This document shows positions 39,271 to 47,992 of a DNA stretch of 64,000 nt, piece by piece. Numbering within the stretch: the first letter of the stretch is position 1; every line of letters starts with the position of its first letter. The stretch is from Tessaracoccus rhinocerotis (GTDB taxonomy: Bacteria; Actinomycetota; Actinomycetes; Propionibacteriales; Propionibacteriaceae), in contig NZ_VKKG01000006.1 in the NCBI RefSeq assembly GCF_007197885.1, forward strand, positions 1-64,000, read 5' to 3'. Made by a program: the position numbers and the translations under genes. Under the pieces are notes generated by a model. That model had not been told where the DNA came from. It did not search any database and was given only the letters and a program-made list of their open reading frames with translations.

Positions 39271-39674
39271 CGCGGGACCTCGATGGTGACGTTGGTGGCC
39301 TTCACGACGGCGGTGGCGATGCTGCCCACCTCCAGACCGAGCTGCTCGACGGCCTCGGTGGAGATCAATGACGTGACGCGGTTGGGCCCGCTCTGGAGCT
39401 CCACCTGGCTCATCACCTTGTCCGACAGGATCCGGGTCACGATGCCGGTGAAGTGGTTGCGCGCGGAGCGCACCCCGGCGCCACCGTCGAGTGCGGCGAG
39501 GGTGTCGTCGGCGTGGAGGGACTCGGCGAAGCGGGCGAGCTCCGCGCCTTCGATCACCTGGCGTCCGACGTCGTCACTGACCGTGGCAAGTTTGCCGTCG
39601 GCGGCCCAGCGGCGGATGGAATCGTCGCTCACCCCGAGCAACAGAGCAGCCTGCGATATCCGTATCTGCGTCAT
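39267..39674 (-). CDS. molybdate-binding HTH/TOBE (Mop-type) protein
   Basis: The protein is 135 aa. It opens with an excisionase/MerR-type HTH (MTQIRISQAALLLGVSDDSI, RRWAADGKL) followed by a TOBE/Mop domain (RNHFTGIVTRILSDK, QVELQSG, then VGSIATAVVKATNVTIE). Proteins with this layout are probably molybdate-sensing regulators, here the first gene of the mod operon. The ATG at 39674 fixes the start. It is divergent from mogA across 86 bases. It may control both, by inference. Confidence 0.85.
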   Translation of the reverse strand: MTQIRISQAALLLGVSDDSIRRWAADGKLATVSDDVGRQVIEGAELARFAESLHADDTLAALDGGAGVRSARNHFTGIVTRILSDKVMSQVELQSGPNRVTSLISTEAVEQLGLEVGSIATAVVKATNVTIEVPR

Positions 39675-39760
39675 ATTTCCGACGATAGCACCGCATCTGC
39701 GTGCAAGTTCGCTGCACGAGTGTTGGTTTCCACACGAGCCACCTGCTCTAGCATGGGCGC

Positions 39761-40249
39761 ATGGCAATCCGAGCAGCCGTGATCACCGTCTCAGACCGCG
39801 CCCACCACGGCGACTACGAGGACCGCTCCGGCCCCGTCGCCCGCAACGCGCTGGCGGCAGCTGGCTTCGACGTTGCCGGGATCGTGGTGGTTCCCGACGA
39901 CGTGGCGCCCATCCAGGAGGCCATCCGGGCCGCCATCGCCGACGGTGCCCGCATCGTGTTCACCACCGGCGGCACGGGCGTTGCACCGCGGGATGTCACG
40001 CCGGAGGCCACCGCCGCGCTCGGAGGCCAGGAACTCCCGGGTATCCCGGAGCAGATCCGACGCCGTGGCCTGGCCAACACGCCGCTTGCCATCGCATCCC
40101 GCGGGCTCGCCGTGGCCATCCGCGACGGCGAACGCTCAGCCCTGGTGGTCAACGCCCCCGGGTCACGCGGTGGCGCGCGGGACGCCGTCGCCGTGGTGGC
40201 GGAGGTTGGCGCCCACGTCGTCGGGCAGTTGGACGGCGAGAGCCACTAG
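39761..40249 (+). CDS. mogA: molybdopterin adenylyltransferase-type MogA/MoaB protein
   Basis: The protein is 162 aa. The AAVITVSDRAHHGDYEDRSG start, VFTTGGTGVAPRDVTPEA and PGSRGGARDAV are the conserved MogA/MoaB signature. It activates molybdopterin by adenylation before molybdate insertion. ATG start; it is the only gene in this stretch on the plus strand, divergent from mop-modABC. Whether it is MogA or MoaB by specificity cannot be told. Confidence 0.9.
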   Translation: MAIRAAVITVSDRAHHGDYEDRSGPVARNALAAAGFDVAGIVVVPDDVAPIQEAIRAAIADGARIVFTTGGTGVAPRDVTPEATAALGGQELPGIPEQIRRRGLANTPLAIASRGLAVAIRDGERSALVVNAPGSRGGARDAVAVVAEVGAHVVGQLDGESH

Positions 40250-40304
40250 CGGCCGGCCCGCACGCGTCAATCGTGGGCGCGTCCGCGCCTCATCGCCGCG
40301 GGGA

Positions 40305-40775
40305 CTACTCCCGGCGCCAGTCCCCGGAGCGGCCGCCGGACTTGGCGGTCACCCGCGCGTTGACGATCTCGGCGCTGCGGTCCACACCCTTCACCATGTC
40401 GACGATGGCCAGCGCGGCGACGGTGGCGGCGGTGAGCGCCTCCATCTCGACTCCGGTGCGGTCCGCCGTGCGGGTCTCCACCTCGATCTCCACGCCGTCG
40501 TCGACGATCTTCAGGTCCACCCGGGCACCGTGGACACCGATGACATGGGCCAGGGGCAGCAGGTCAGGGACCTTCTTGGTGGCGGCAATCCCGGCCACCC
40601 GGGCGACGGCGAGGACGTCGCCCTTGGGGACGGTGCCGTCGCGCAGGGCGGCCACCACCTCGTCGGAGCACGTGACCTTGGCCCTCGCGGTGGCGGTGCG
40701 GACGGTGGGCTGCTTGGCGGTGACGTCCACCATGCGGGCCTGGCCCGCGGCGTCGAGGTGTGTGAACTCAGGCAT
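40305..40775 (-). CDS. moaC: cyclic pyranopterin monophosphate synthase MoaC
   Basis: The protein is 156 aa. KKVPDLLPLAH and the EMEALTAATVAALAIVDMVK signature carry the catalytic Lys and His of MoaC. It converts the MoaA product to cyclic pyranopterin monophosphate. The first ATG is used. The upstream moeA overlaps its start by eight bases, so they are co-transcribed. The conserved C-terminal DWRRE may hold the usual tail. Confidence 0.95.
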   Translation of the reverse strand: MPEFTHLDAAGQARMVDVTAKQPTVRTATARAKVTCSDEVVAALRDGTVPKGDVLAVARVAGIAATKKVPDLLPLAHVIGVHGARVDLKIVDDGVEIEVETRTADRTGVEMEALTAATVAALAIVDMVKGVDRSAEIVNARVTAKSGGRSGDWRRE

Positions 40776-41991
40776 TGGTGTCGATTACCTCCAGGACATC
40801 GCCGGCGTGGACCTCGTCCACATCGGCGGGGACGACGGCGAGCCCGTCGGCCAGGTGCAGGGACGCGATGGCGTGGGAGCCGGAGCCCAGCGCGTGGGCC
40901 GGGCGGACGCCGTCGGGGGTGATGGCAACGGGGACGTACTGGCGGCGTCCGGGCGGGGTGCGCCAACCGTCGAGCGCCGGGAGTTGCCGGGTGGCCAGCT
41001 GGGCGGGGCGGCCGGCGAGGTGCGCGATGAGAGGCCTGGCGAACAGCCAGGCGGAGACGAACACGCTGACGGGGTTGCCGGGCAGCGCCAGCAGCGGGAC
41101 CCGGCGGCCCGCCATGCCCCAGTGGCCCAGACCCTGCGGCTTGCCCGGCTGCATGGCAACCTTCACGAACTCGACGCTGCCGCTGGTGACCTGACGGACC
41201 ACCTCGAAGGCCCCGGCGGAGACCCCTCCGGTGGTGAGCGCCAGATCGACGGAACCGGCCGTGGCAAGGGCTTCTATGAACTCCTGCGGCTCGTCGCCCA
41301 CGCGCAGGACGGCCGCCACCTCGCCGCCGAACTGGGTGACGAGCCCGCTGAGGAGGAGGCCGTTGGAGTCGGGGATCTGGCCCGGCCCGATCGGGTCACC
41401 GGGCGCGACCAGCTCAGCCCCGGTGGCGACCACCAGCACCCGCGGTCGGGGGCGGACCTGCCACTGCGCGTGGCCGATCGACGCCGCGGCCGCCGCCGCC
41501 GCGGGGGTGGCGGGGTCTCCGGCGGCCAGCACCTTCGCACCCACCTCGATGTCCTCGCCCCGACGGCGCACGTGCCGCCCCGCGGGCACGGCCGCGCGGA
41601 CCTCCACCTGTGCGGGCAGCGGTTGGTCCCCGGGCAGTTGGTCCGTGTGCTCCACCGGCACGACGGCGTCGGCGCCAGCCGGCAGCGGGGAACCGGTCAT
41701 GATGCGGATGGCCTGCCCGGGCTGCAGGGTCTGGGTGCTGGCGGTTCCAGCGGGGACGTCACCCACGACGGCGAGCACGCAGGGGGCCGAGCCCACGTCG
41801 TCGGAACGAACGGCGAAGCCGTCCATGGCCGAGTTGTCGAAGGGCGGCACGGGGTAGCGGGCGACGACGTCGGCGGCCAGCACCGTCGCGGGGTCCGGGT
41901 GCACCGTCGCGGTCACCGGGGGGAGGGGGTCCGCGAGCGCGAGGACTGCACTCAGGTGTTCCTCAACGGTGCGCACTGTTTCCTCCTCCAT
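40768..41991 (-). CDS. moeA: molybdopterin molybdotransferase MoeA
   Basis: The protein is about 407 aa. PFDNSAMDGFAVRS, ATGAELVAPGDPIGPGQI, TTGGVSAGAFEVV and LPGNPVSVFVSAW are the signature segments of MoeA. It inserts molybdate into adenylylated molybdopterin. The ATG at 41991 is chosen because the residues upstream are atypical; a GTG a few codons on is also possible. It runs into moaC. Confidence 0.95.
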   Translation of the reverse strand: MEEETVRTVEEHLSAVLALADPLPPVTATVHPDPATVLAADVVARYPVPPFDNSAMDGFAVRSDDVGSAPCVLAVVGDVPAGTASTQTLQPGQAIRIMTGSPLPAGADAVVPVEHTDQLPGDQPLPAQVEVRAAVPAGRHVRRRGEDIEVGAKVLAAGDPATPAAAAAAASIGHAQWQVRPRPRVLVVATGAELVAPGDPIGPGQIPDSNGLLLSGLVTQFGGEVAAVLRVGDEPQEFIEALATAGSVDLALTTGGVSAGAFEVVRQVTSGSVEFVKVAMQPGKPQGLGHWGMAGRRVPLLALPGNPVSVFVSAWLFARPLIAHLAGRPAQLATRQLPALDGWRTPPGRRQYVPVAITPDGVRPAHALGSGSHAIASLHLADGLAVVPADVDEVHAGDVLEVIDTNA

Positions 41992-42059
41992 CGACTCCGG
42001 TCCCGAGGATAGCGGTGACCAATCGGCTTGGACTCCGAAGGCGCGGTCACGAACTCGGG

Positions 42060-42110
42060 AAGTGGTTCCAGGCCCGTTGATGGGCTGCGATCCACTTGTT
42101 GATGCGTTCC
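42060..42110. repeat. 51-bp repeat, copy 1
   Basis: AAGTGGTT...CGTTCC (42060-42110) matches copy 2 at 43100-43150 at 42 of 51 positions by eye. Each copy has an inner inverted repeat (GCCCGTT/GATGGGC in copy 1) and an outer AAGTGGTT / TCCACTT pair. It lies between the moeA start and the DUF559/AbiEi gene stop. Confidence 0.7.
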
Positions 42111-42126
42111 AGAACACCGGGGCCAG

Positions 42127-43038
42127 TCACCGGCCGCGACGGGGGTGGGCACCGTCCCAGCCCGCCGCCATCAACGCCTGCCGGATCTGGGCAGCCACCT
42201 CCGCGGGGCGCTCGTGGATGTCGTGCCAGCCGTAGCGGAGCGTGACGTACCCCTTGAGCGCGGCCCGGTTGTCCCGGTCCAGGTCACGGAAAGCGTCCTC
42301 GTGGCCGAGGTGGCCGTCGAGTTCCACCAGCAGCCCGTACTCCTCCCACACGTTGTCCGAGCGGCTGTGCTCCACCACTGACACCTGCCGCGTGGGGAGC
42401 GGCAAGCCGTGAGCACGCAGCACCAGTTCAAGGAACCGCCACTCGAGCACGGACTCAACTCCCTTCGACGCCTCGTCGCACACCCGCTCCAGCACCTTCC
42501 GATGCCGCACCGCACGTCGCTCCTCCAGCGCTTCCAGGATCCGCGACGGCGTGGTCTTCCCCTCGGCGATCGCCCGAGTGGCGGCCATGATGGTCGCGTT
42601 CTCGTCGCACTCCCCCGCCAGGTCCAGGATGCTGACCTCCACAGACGTCCGCGGCGGTGTCCCTCGCCCTGCCCGGCTGCCCTGCTTCAGGTCAACGGCC
42701 ACGCCATCGCCGCCCATGGACGCGAGTGGCTTTCCTGCACCATGGAAGATCGTGATCCGCGCGGGCGGGGTCGTCATGAAGCCGTGCAAGTACGCGGCAG
42801 CAGCACCTCCCACCACACTCGTTGTTCCTCCCCTCCGCACTCCGGCCCAGCACCAGCTGTGCCACGTCGGTTCAGTCGTGCAGTAGTAGCCCGGGGCCAT
42901 CCGCACCAAGCCGGCCGCCCAGCGACGGCGGATCTTCTCCGAGCGCTCGTGCTTCCTCAGCTGTGACATGGTCAGCACACCCGACTGCGCTTTGGCCAGT
43001 TGCACCAGGCCCGCCGTCGGAGATTTCCTTCCCTTCAT
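42127..43038 (-). CDS. AbiEi/DUF559-domain protein
   Basis: The protein is 303 aa. The N-terminal region (LVQLAKAQSGVLTMSQLRK, VRMAPGYYC) resembles the winged HTH start of AbiEi-type antitoxins. The C terminus (GLLVELDGHLGHEDAFRDLD, then LKGYVTLRYGWHDIHERP) is a DUF559/Vsr-like nuclease fold with the acidic Asp and Lys/Arg cluster. The family is widely found as single genes in actinobacteria, with unproven function. The ATG at 43038 lacks a clear ribosome site. It is flanked by a pair of 51-bp repeats that suggest separate insertion into the Moco cluster. Confidence 0.7.
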   Translation of the reverse strand: MKGRKSPTAGLVQLAKAQSGVLTMSQLRKHERSEKIRRRWAAGLVRMAPGYYCTTEPTWHSWCWAGVRRGGTTSVVGGAAAAYLHGFMTTPPARITIFHGAGKPLASMGGDGVAVDLKQGSRAGRGTPPRTSVEVSILDLAGECDENATIMAATRAIAEGKTTPSRILEALEERRAVRHRKVLERVCDEASKGVESVLEWRFLELVLRAHGLPLPTRQVSVVEHSRSDNVWEEYGLLVELDGHLGHEDAFRDLDRDNRAALKGYVTLRYGWHDIHERPAEVAAQIRQALMAAGWDGAHPRRGR

Positions 43039-43099
43039 GCTCCACACTCTGGTTGTGCGGTGGTCCCGTGCGTCACTTTCCACAAGGGAGGAACTCAAC

Positions 43100-43150
43100 A
43101 AGTGGTTCTACGCCCGTTAACGGGCTCCCAACCACTTGTTGATACGTTTC
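43100..43150. repeat. 51-bp repeat, copy 2
   Basis: The second copy holds perfect inverted repeats: GCCCGTTAACGGGC (43112-43125) inside, and AAGTGGTT with AACCACTT outside. It lies 61 bases upstream of the AbiEi/DUF559 gene start, so it could also be an operator or a hairpin leader. The remainder of 43039-43241 shows nothing else. Confidence 0.7.
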
Positions 43151-43241
43151 ACCACCGCCCGGGACGAGCGGAGTGGTCTAGCGGACCGAGTGGGGAAGGG
43201 CGCGCGGGGGCGACGACGGCGGGGAGTCGGCGCGCACCGGG

Positions 43242-43670
43242 CTACGGCAGGTTCGACCAGTCCGACGTGCCGTCGGTGTAGTGCTGGTGCTTCCAGATGG
43301 GGACGGTCGCCTTCACGCGGTCGACGAGGTCCGAGGCACAACTGAACGCCTGGCCACGGTGCGACGCCGCGACGACGGCGAACAGCGCCACGTCGCCGAT
43401 GGCCAGCTCACCCACCCGGTGGACGACGGCGACGGCGTGGACCCCCTCGCGACCCCGGAAGGACTCCGCCACCTCCCGCAGGACCCCCTCCGCCGAGGGG
43501 TGGGAGGAGTAGGTCAGCGAGTCCACGTCGCGGCCACCGTCGTGGTTGCGCACGGCACCGACGAACGTGACGACGGCGCCTGCTCGGGCGTCGTCCACCA
43601 GGGCGGCGACGGCGGCGGTGTCGACGGCGACGTCGGAGATCTCGGCCAGGCGGACGAAGGGGTGGCTCAC
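43242..43670 (-). CDS. moaE: molybdopterin synthase catalytic subunit MoaE
   Basis: The protein is 142 aa. VVTFVGAVRNHDGGRDVDSL is the MoaE N-terminal signature, and KATVPIWKHQHYTDGTSDW holds the active-site Lys residues. With MoaD it adds the dithiolene sulfurs to cyclic pyranopterin. ATG start; it is separated from its partner moaD by 13.7 kb. A NarK gene lies upstream on the same strand with a gap of 83 bases. Confidence 0.95.
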   Translation of the reverse strand: MSHPFVRLAEISDVAVDTAAVAALVDDARAGAVVTFVGAVRNHDGGRDVDSLTYSSHPSAEGVLREVAESFRGREGVHAVAVVHRVGELAIGDVALFAVVAASHRGQAFSCASDLVDRVKATVPIWKHQHYTDGTSDWSNLP

Positions 43671-43753
43671 TTGGGTTCCTCTCGTGCGGGTGGCTCCAGC
43701 CTAGGCGCGACGACGCCGCCCGGCACGCGGCCGGGCGGCGTCGGGGCGGTGAT

Positions 43754-45184
43754 TCAGCCCTTCTTCGGTGCGTTCGGCCCGGCGTAGCGGACCCACGTGA
43801 TGATGATGCACATCACTGCCCAGGCGGCGCCGATCCAGTAGAAGGTGGTGGGGCTCATGATGGTGAGGCCGACGCCGAACAGGAACGGTCCGAAGGCCGC
43901 GACGGCGCTGGTCCAGCCGATCACGCCGCCGGCCTGGCGCTTCTCGAAGATCATCGGCATCTGCTTGAACGTGGAGGCGTTGCCGATGCCGGTGAAGAAG
44001 AAGATGGCGATCATGCCGTACAGGAACCAGTTGAAGCCGCTGGTCAGCGCCTCGGCCGAGGAGACGTCGGGCGTGAGGGACGGGATGGTGAACAGGATCG
44101 CCCCGAGGATTCCGATGCCGGAGATGAGGGTCCACACGGCTCCGCCCATCCTGTCGGTCAGCGGTGCGAACACGATTCGGGCGGCAGCACCGACGAGCGG
44201 GCCGAGGAAGATGTAGTTGACCACGTCGGGCAGGTTGTAGCCGGGGATCAGCAACTCCCCGTTGGCGACGATGCTCTCGTTGTACTGCCCGTACATGTTC
44301 TCCATCATCAGACCGAACTGCGCGGCCAGGCCGGAGAAGGTGCCGAAGGTCATGATGTAGAGGATCGTCATCAGGTGGGTGTCGACGTTGCTGAAGATGT
44401 CGAACTGCTGCTTGATGCTGACCCGCATCGGCACGGACTTGAGGACGATGTAGGCCCAGATGGCGATCGCGAAGATGAACGGCAGGTAGACCAGCGCGGA
44501 GTTCTGGTACCAGACCAGCACGTCGGGCTTGCCGGTGAAGGTCATGGTGTTGCTCTGGAAGATCGAGTAGCCGAAGTTCTTGAGGAAGTCCGAACCCACC
44601 CTGTCGAAGAACGCGAACCCGAACAGCGGGAACGAGATCAGCCACGGGGTCAGCAGCTGCACCAGGGACACGCCGAAGTTGCCGATGCCGGCCTGCAGGC
44701 CCAGCGCGGTTCCCTGGAGGCGCTTCGGGAAGAAGTACGACGTCGACGGCATCAGGCCGGAGAAGGCACCGCCGCCGATGCCGGAGAGGATGGCCAGACC
44801 CATCAGCCGCCAGTACGGGACGTCGGGGTTGGTGATCTCGAAGGCCCAGCCGAGGATCGGCAGCAGCAGGAGCAGCGTGGTGAGCGTGACGAGCTTCCGG
44901 GTCCCGATCTTGGGCGGCAGGATCATCCACAGGATGCGCAGGGCGCCGCCGGAGAGGCCGGGCATGGCCGCCATCCAGTAGAGCTGCGCGGGGGTGAAGT
45001 CATAGCCGAGGGGCCGCAGCTTCGGGATGATGGCACTGGGGAGGAACCACGCCACGAAGCACATGGTCAACGAGAACGTCGTGATTACGAGCGTGTGCCA
45101 GGCGAGCTTCTTGTTCCAGTTCTGTTCGTCCTCCGGGTCCCAGTCCTGGAGCCAGTCCCCCTGCGTCTGCTGCTTGGTGCTCAC
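43754..45184 (-). CDS. narK: nitrate/nitrite transporter, NarK2-type (MFS)
   Basis: The protein is 476 aa with 12 predicted membrane helices. The N terminus (WNKKLAWHTLVITTFSLTMC), the conserved GGALRI and AFSGLMPSTSYFFPK near helix 4, and the GNFGVSLVQLL and nitrate-signature Gly-rich helices match NNP transporters of the NarK2/NarU branch. It exchanges nitrate for nitrite. GTG start overlapping the upstream NarK stop by one base (TAGTG). Confidence 0.9.
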   Translation of the reverse strand: MSTKQQTQGDWLQDWDPEDEQNWNKKLAWHTLVITTFSLTMCFVAWFLPSAIIPKLRPLGYDFTPAQLYWMAAMPGLSGGALRILWMILPPKIGTRKLVTLTTLLLLLPILGWAFEITNPDVPYWRLMGLAILSGIGGGAFSGLMPSTSYFFPKRLQGTALGLQAGIGNFGVSLVQLLTPWLISFPLFGFAFFDRVGSDFLKNFGYSIFQSNTMTFTGKPDVLVWYQNSALVYLPFIFAIAIWAYIVLKSVPMRVSIKQQFDIFSNVDTHLMTILYIMTFGTFSGLAAQFGLMMENMYGQYNESIVANGELLIPGYNLPDVVNYIFLGPLVGAAARIVFAPLTDRMGGAVWTLISGIGILGAILFTIPSLTPDVSSAEALTSGFNWFLYGMIAIFFFTGIGNASTFKQMPMIFEKRQAGGVIGWTSAVAAFGPFLFGVGLTIMSPTTFYWIGAAWAVMCIIITWVRYAGPNAPKKG

Positions 45185-46503
45185 TACGCGGCCTCCTCAA
45201 TGGGCAGTTCAATGGCGCCGGCCAGATCCGGCGACAAGGCGCCGAGCATCCTCACCACAGTCAAGTGCATCCAGATGCCGCACACAGCCGTAACGATGAA
45301 GATGACGAAGAACGTGCTGGTCGGGAATCCCGACCACTGCTTCGTGTAGGCGAACAGCGGCGGCAGGAAGAAGCCGCCCAGCCCACCCAACATCCCGACG
45401 AGGCCGCCGACGGAGCCGACGTTGTCGGGGAAGTACTCGGGGATGTGCTTGAACACGGCGGCCTTGCCGAAGCCCATCGCGCACCCGAGCAGGAACACCA
45501 GCACCGCGAACGCCCACAGCGGCAGGTGGTAGGCGAGGTGCTCCGAGGTGGAGCCGTCGGCGTGGGAGATGACGATGTGGCCGTTGGGCATCATGAGGAT
45601 GCCGGAGGTGAGCAGCATCAGCCCGAAGGTGAGGTACATCACCCGGCGCGCTCCCCACCGGTCGGCCATCCAGCCACCGACCGGCCGCAGCAGCGAGGCC
45701 GGGAAGATGAAGGTGGCGGTCAGGAGGCCGGCGACGGCGAGGGTGACGTCGAAGTTGTCGACGTAGTACTTGGGCAGCCACGCCGAGAGCGCGACGTAGG
45801 CCCCGAAGACCGCGACGTAGTACAGGCTGAACCGCCACACCCGCACGTGGCGCAGGGGCTGCAGCATCTCGCGGATGCTCTTCGAACTGCCCGGGGTGAG
45901 GTCCTGCCGGGGCACGACGATCCAGGTGGCGATGCCGACCAGCACCAGCAGCACCGCGTAGATGACCGGGACCAGGCGCCAGCCGCCCTGGATGCCGAGG
46001 AAGAAGGTGGCGCCGGAGGTGGCGGCGATCAGCGGGGGGCCGATGAACTTGGTGACCGAGGCGCCGACGTTGCCCGCGCCGAACACCCCGAGCGCAAGCC
46101 CTTGCCGCTCACGACCGAACCAGGCCGCGTTCCAGGCGGTGCCGACGGAGAACAGGTTGCCCGCGAAGCCGACGAGGAACGCGAGGAACAGCAGCATCCC
46201 GTAGTTGTCGGCGAGCGATACCAGGTAAGCGGGCACCGCGACCACGAACAGCATCGCCAGCGTCACCTTCCGGCCGCCGATGCGGTCGGTCAGGATGCCG
46301 GCGGGGAGCCGCCAGATGGAGCCGTTCAGCACTGCGAACGCCGAGATCCATGACAGCTCGACGTCGGTCAGGCCGAGCTCGGCCTGGATCGGGACGCCGA
46401 GGATGCCGAACATCAGCCAGACCGCGAACATCAACGTGAACGCGATGGTGGACATCGTCAGGACGCGTCCCGCGCCCTGGCCGACGTTTGCCTGGGTGGT
46501 CAA
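45184..46503 (-). CDS. nitrate transporter, NarK1-type (MFS)
   Basis: The protein is 439 aa with 12 predicted helices. VPIQAELGLTDVELSWIS, GSIWRLPAGILTDRIGGRK (MFS motif), VGFAGNLFSVGTAWNAAW and FGAGNVGASVTK are signatures of the NarK1/NNP branch. It is a probable nitrate/proton symporter. A TTG start at 46503 has AGGAG eight bases upstream, preferred over the GTG at 46524. It stands in tandem with a NarK2-type gene; in some bacteria the two are fused. Confidence 0.9.
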   Translation of the reverse strand: MTTQANVGQGAGRVLTMSTIAFTLMFAVWLMFGILGVPIQAELGLTDVELSWISAFAVLNGSIWRLPAGILTDRIGGRKVTLAMLFVVAVPAYLVSLADNYGMLLFLAFLVGFAGNLFSVGTAWNAAWFGRERQGLALGVFGAGNVGASVTKFIGPPLIAATSGATFFLGIQGGWRLVPVIYAVLLVLVGIATWIVVPRQDLTPGSSKSIREMLQPLRHVRVWRFSLYYVAVFGAYVALSAWLPKYYVDNFDVTLAVAGLLTATFIFPASLLRPVGGWMADRWGARRVMYLTFGLMLLTSGILMMPNGHIVISHADGSTSEHLAYHLPLWAFAVLVFLLGCAMGFGKAAVFKHIPEYFPDNVGSVGGLVGMLGGLGGFFLPPLFAYTKQWSGFPTSTFFVIFIVTAVCGIWMHLTVVRMLGALSPDLAGAIELPIEEAA

Positions 46504-46609
46504 GTCTCTTACTCCTCGAAGCACGGGCTCTCAGCGGCCCGGACCGCACCTGGTCAGGGCCTCGCAGAGTGTCGCAAGGTCTGTTTGTGGATTTTCGGGC
46601 GGGGTCGGT

Positions 46610-47368
46610 TTATCGACGTCCCTTGTCACGGTCCGACGTGCCCACCGGGTCCCAGCCGCGGCCGCCGGCCGAGACCTGCCTGGCCTTGGACGTGTCCCGG
46701 GAGCGATACACGATGTAGGGGCGGAACAGGTAGTGCAGCGGGGCGGTGAAGGCGTGCACCAGTCGGGTGAACGGCGTGATCGCGAACAGGAACAGGCCGA
46801 AGAACACGTGCGCCTTGAACTGCCACGTCGATGCCGCCATGGGCGCGACGTCGGGCTGGAAGATGACCATGGAGCGGAACCACACCGAGACCGTCTCGCG
46901 GTAGTTGTGGTGCTCGCCGTTGAGGTGGGTCTCGCCGGTGAAGGTGGCCAGCAGCCCGAGGATGATCACGATCGCCAGGACCAGGTACATGAACTTGTCG
47001 TTGGCCGTGGTGGCCTTGAACACGCGGCCGGTGCGGCGTCGTCGCCAGATCAGCATCCCCAGCGCGACGGCCAGCGCCAGCCCCGCGAGCCCGCCGCCGT
47101 AGAACGCACCGAGGTGGTACATCTCCTGCGAGAGGCCCGCCCAGTCGGTGAACGCCTTCGGGACCAGCAGCCCCACGAGGTGGCCGATGAACACGGCCAG
47201 GAGCGCGAAGTGGAAGATCGGGGAGGCGATCTTGAGGATCCGGGACTCGTAGAGCTGCGAGCTGCGGGTGGTCCAGCCGAACTGGTCGTACTTGTAGCGC
47301 CAGGTGAGTCCGCTGATCAGGATCAGCAGCACGACGTAGGGGAGCACTCCCCAGATGAAGAAGGTCAT
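46610..47368 (-). CDS. narI: respiratory nitrate reductase gamma subunit NarI
   Basis: The protein is 252 aa with five membrane helices. The paired heme ligands lie in PIFHFALLAVFIGHLVG and AHVFFGLFLFAITPFTRLVH. It takes electrons from quinol to NarH. The start ATG overlaps the narJ stop as ATGA. It is the last of narGHJI; the NarK1 start lies 106 bases on. Confidence 0.95.
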   Translation of the reverse strand: MTFFIWGVLPYVVLLILISGLTWRYKYDQFGWTTRSSQLYESRILKIASPIFHFALLAVFIGHLVGLLVPKAFTDWAGLSQEMYHLGAFYGGGLAGLALAVALGMLIWRRRRTGRVFKATTANDKFMYLVLAIVIILGLLATFTGETHLNGEHHNYRETVSVWFRSMVIFQPDVAPMAASTWQFKAHVFFGLFLFAITPFTRLVHAFTAPLHYLFRPYIVYRSRDTSKARQVSAGGRGWDPVGTSDRDKGRR

Positions 47369-47991
47369 GAGACGGGCCTGCCTGTCTGGATCTGATAGGT
47401 CTCTAGGCCGACCTGCTCGATCGGCGGGGCGTCGACGTAGGTGGCGCCGTAGATCTGCTGCACGTCCGCGCGCGACGACGCCAGCGGGCCGGCGAGCTGG
47501 CGGCAGACCGCCTCCACCACGCCCTCCTGCGGCAGGCCGTCCTTGCGCAGTCCCAGCCGCAGCAACTCCAGGCTGGCGCGGTAGGTGTTCAGCAGGGCGA
47601 GGCCGCGCTCGGTGTCGCCGCGGGCGGCGAACTCGAGCACCATCGGCAGGTAGTCGGGCAACTCGCCGTCGAGGTCGACGATGAGGCCCGAGTCCCGGTA
47701 GGTCTGCTTGATGGCGGCCAACACCTCGCCGCGGCGGCGCGTGTCACCGTCGGTCCAGTAGGTGAGGTGCATGGCGTGGCGCCGGGAGAGGTCGAACTCC
47801 TGGACGTGGAACTCCTGCAGCTCGCGCAGCGGCTTCGAGCGCAGGTGCGCCAGCGTGGCGGCGAACAGCGGCTCGGAGCGCGAGCCGGCGAGCGAGCGCT
47901 CCACCAGGTCCAGCCGGGACATGAGGTCCTCGTCCGGGTACTGGAGCACCATCGCCGCGGCCTGGAAGCAGACCTGCATCTGGCCGGCCAC
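47365..47991 (-). CDS. narJ: nitrate reductase chaperone NarJ
   Basis: The protein is 208 aa, soluble and helical. CFQAAAMVLQYPDEDL and the FDLSRRHAMHLTYW segment with the DTRRRGEVL stretch are NarJ (TorD-family) signatures. It holds apo-NarG during Moco insertion and membrane attachment. The GTG start lies one base after the narH stop; an ATG four codons on is an alternative. Confidence 0.95.
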   Translation of the reverse strand: MAGQMQVCFQAAAMVLQYPDEDLMSRLDLVERSLAGSRSEPLFAATLAHLRSKPLRELQEFHVQEFDLSRRHAMHLTYWTDGDTRRRGEVLAAIKQTYRDSGLIVDLDGELPDYLPMVLEFAARGDTERGLALLNTYRASLELLRLGLRKDGLPQEGVVEAVCRQLAGPLASSRADVQQIYGATYVDAPPIEQVGLETYQIQTGRPVS

Positions 47992-47992
47992 G

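Noticed and set aside
38662-42012. A 1116-codon plus-strand frame over modA-moeA
   Set aside because: It covers several confirmed minus-strand genes and has no recognisable domains.
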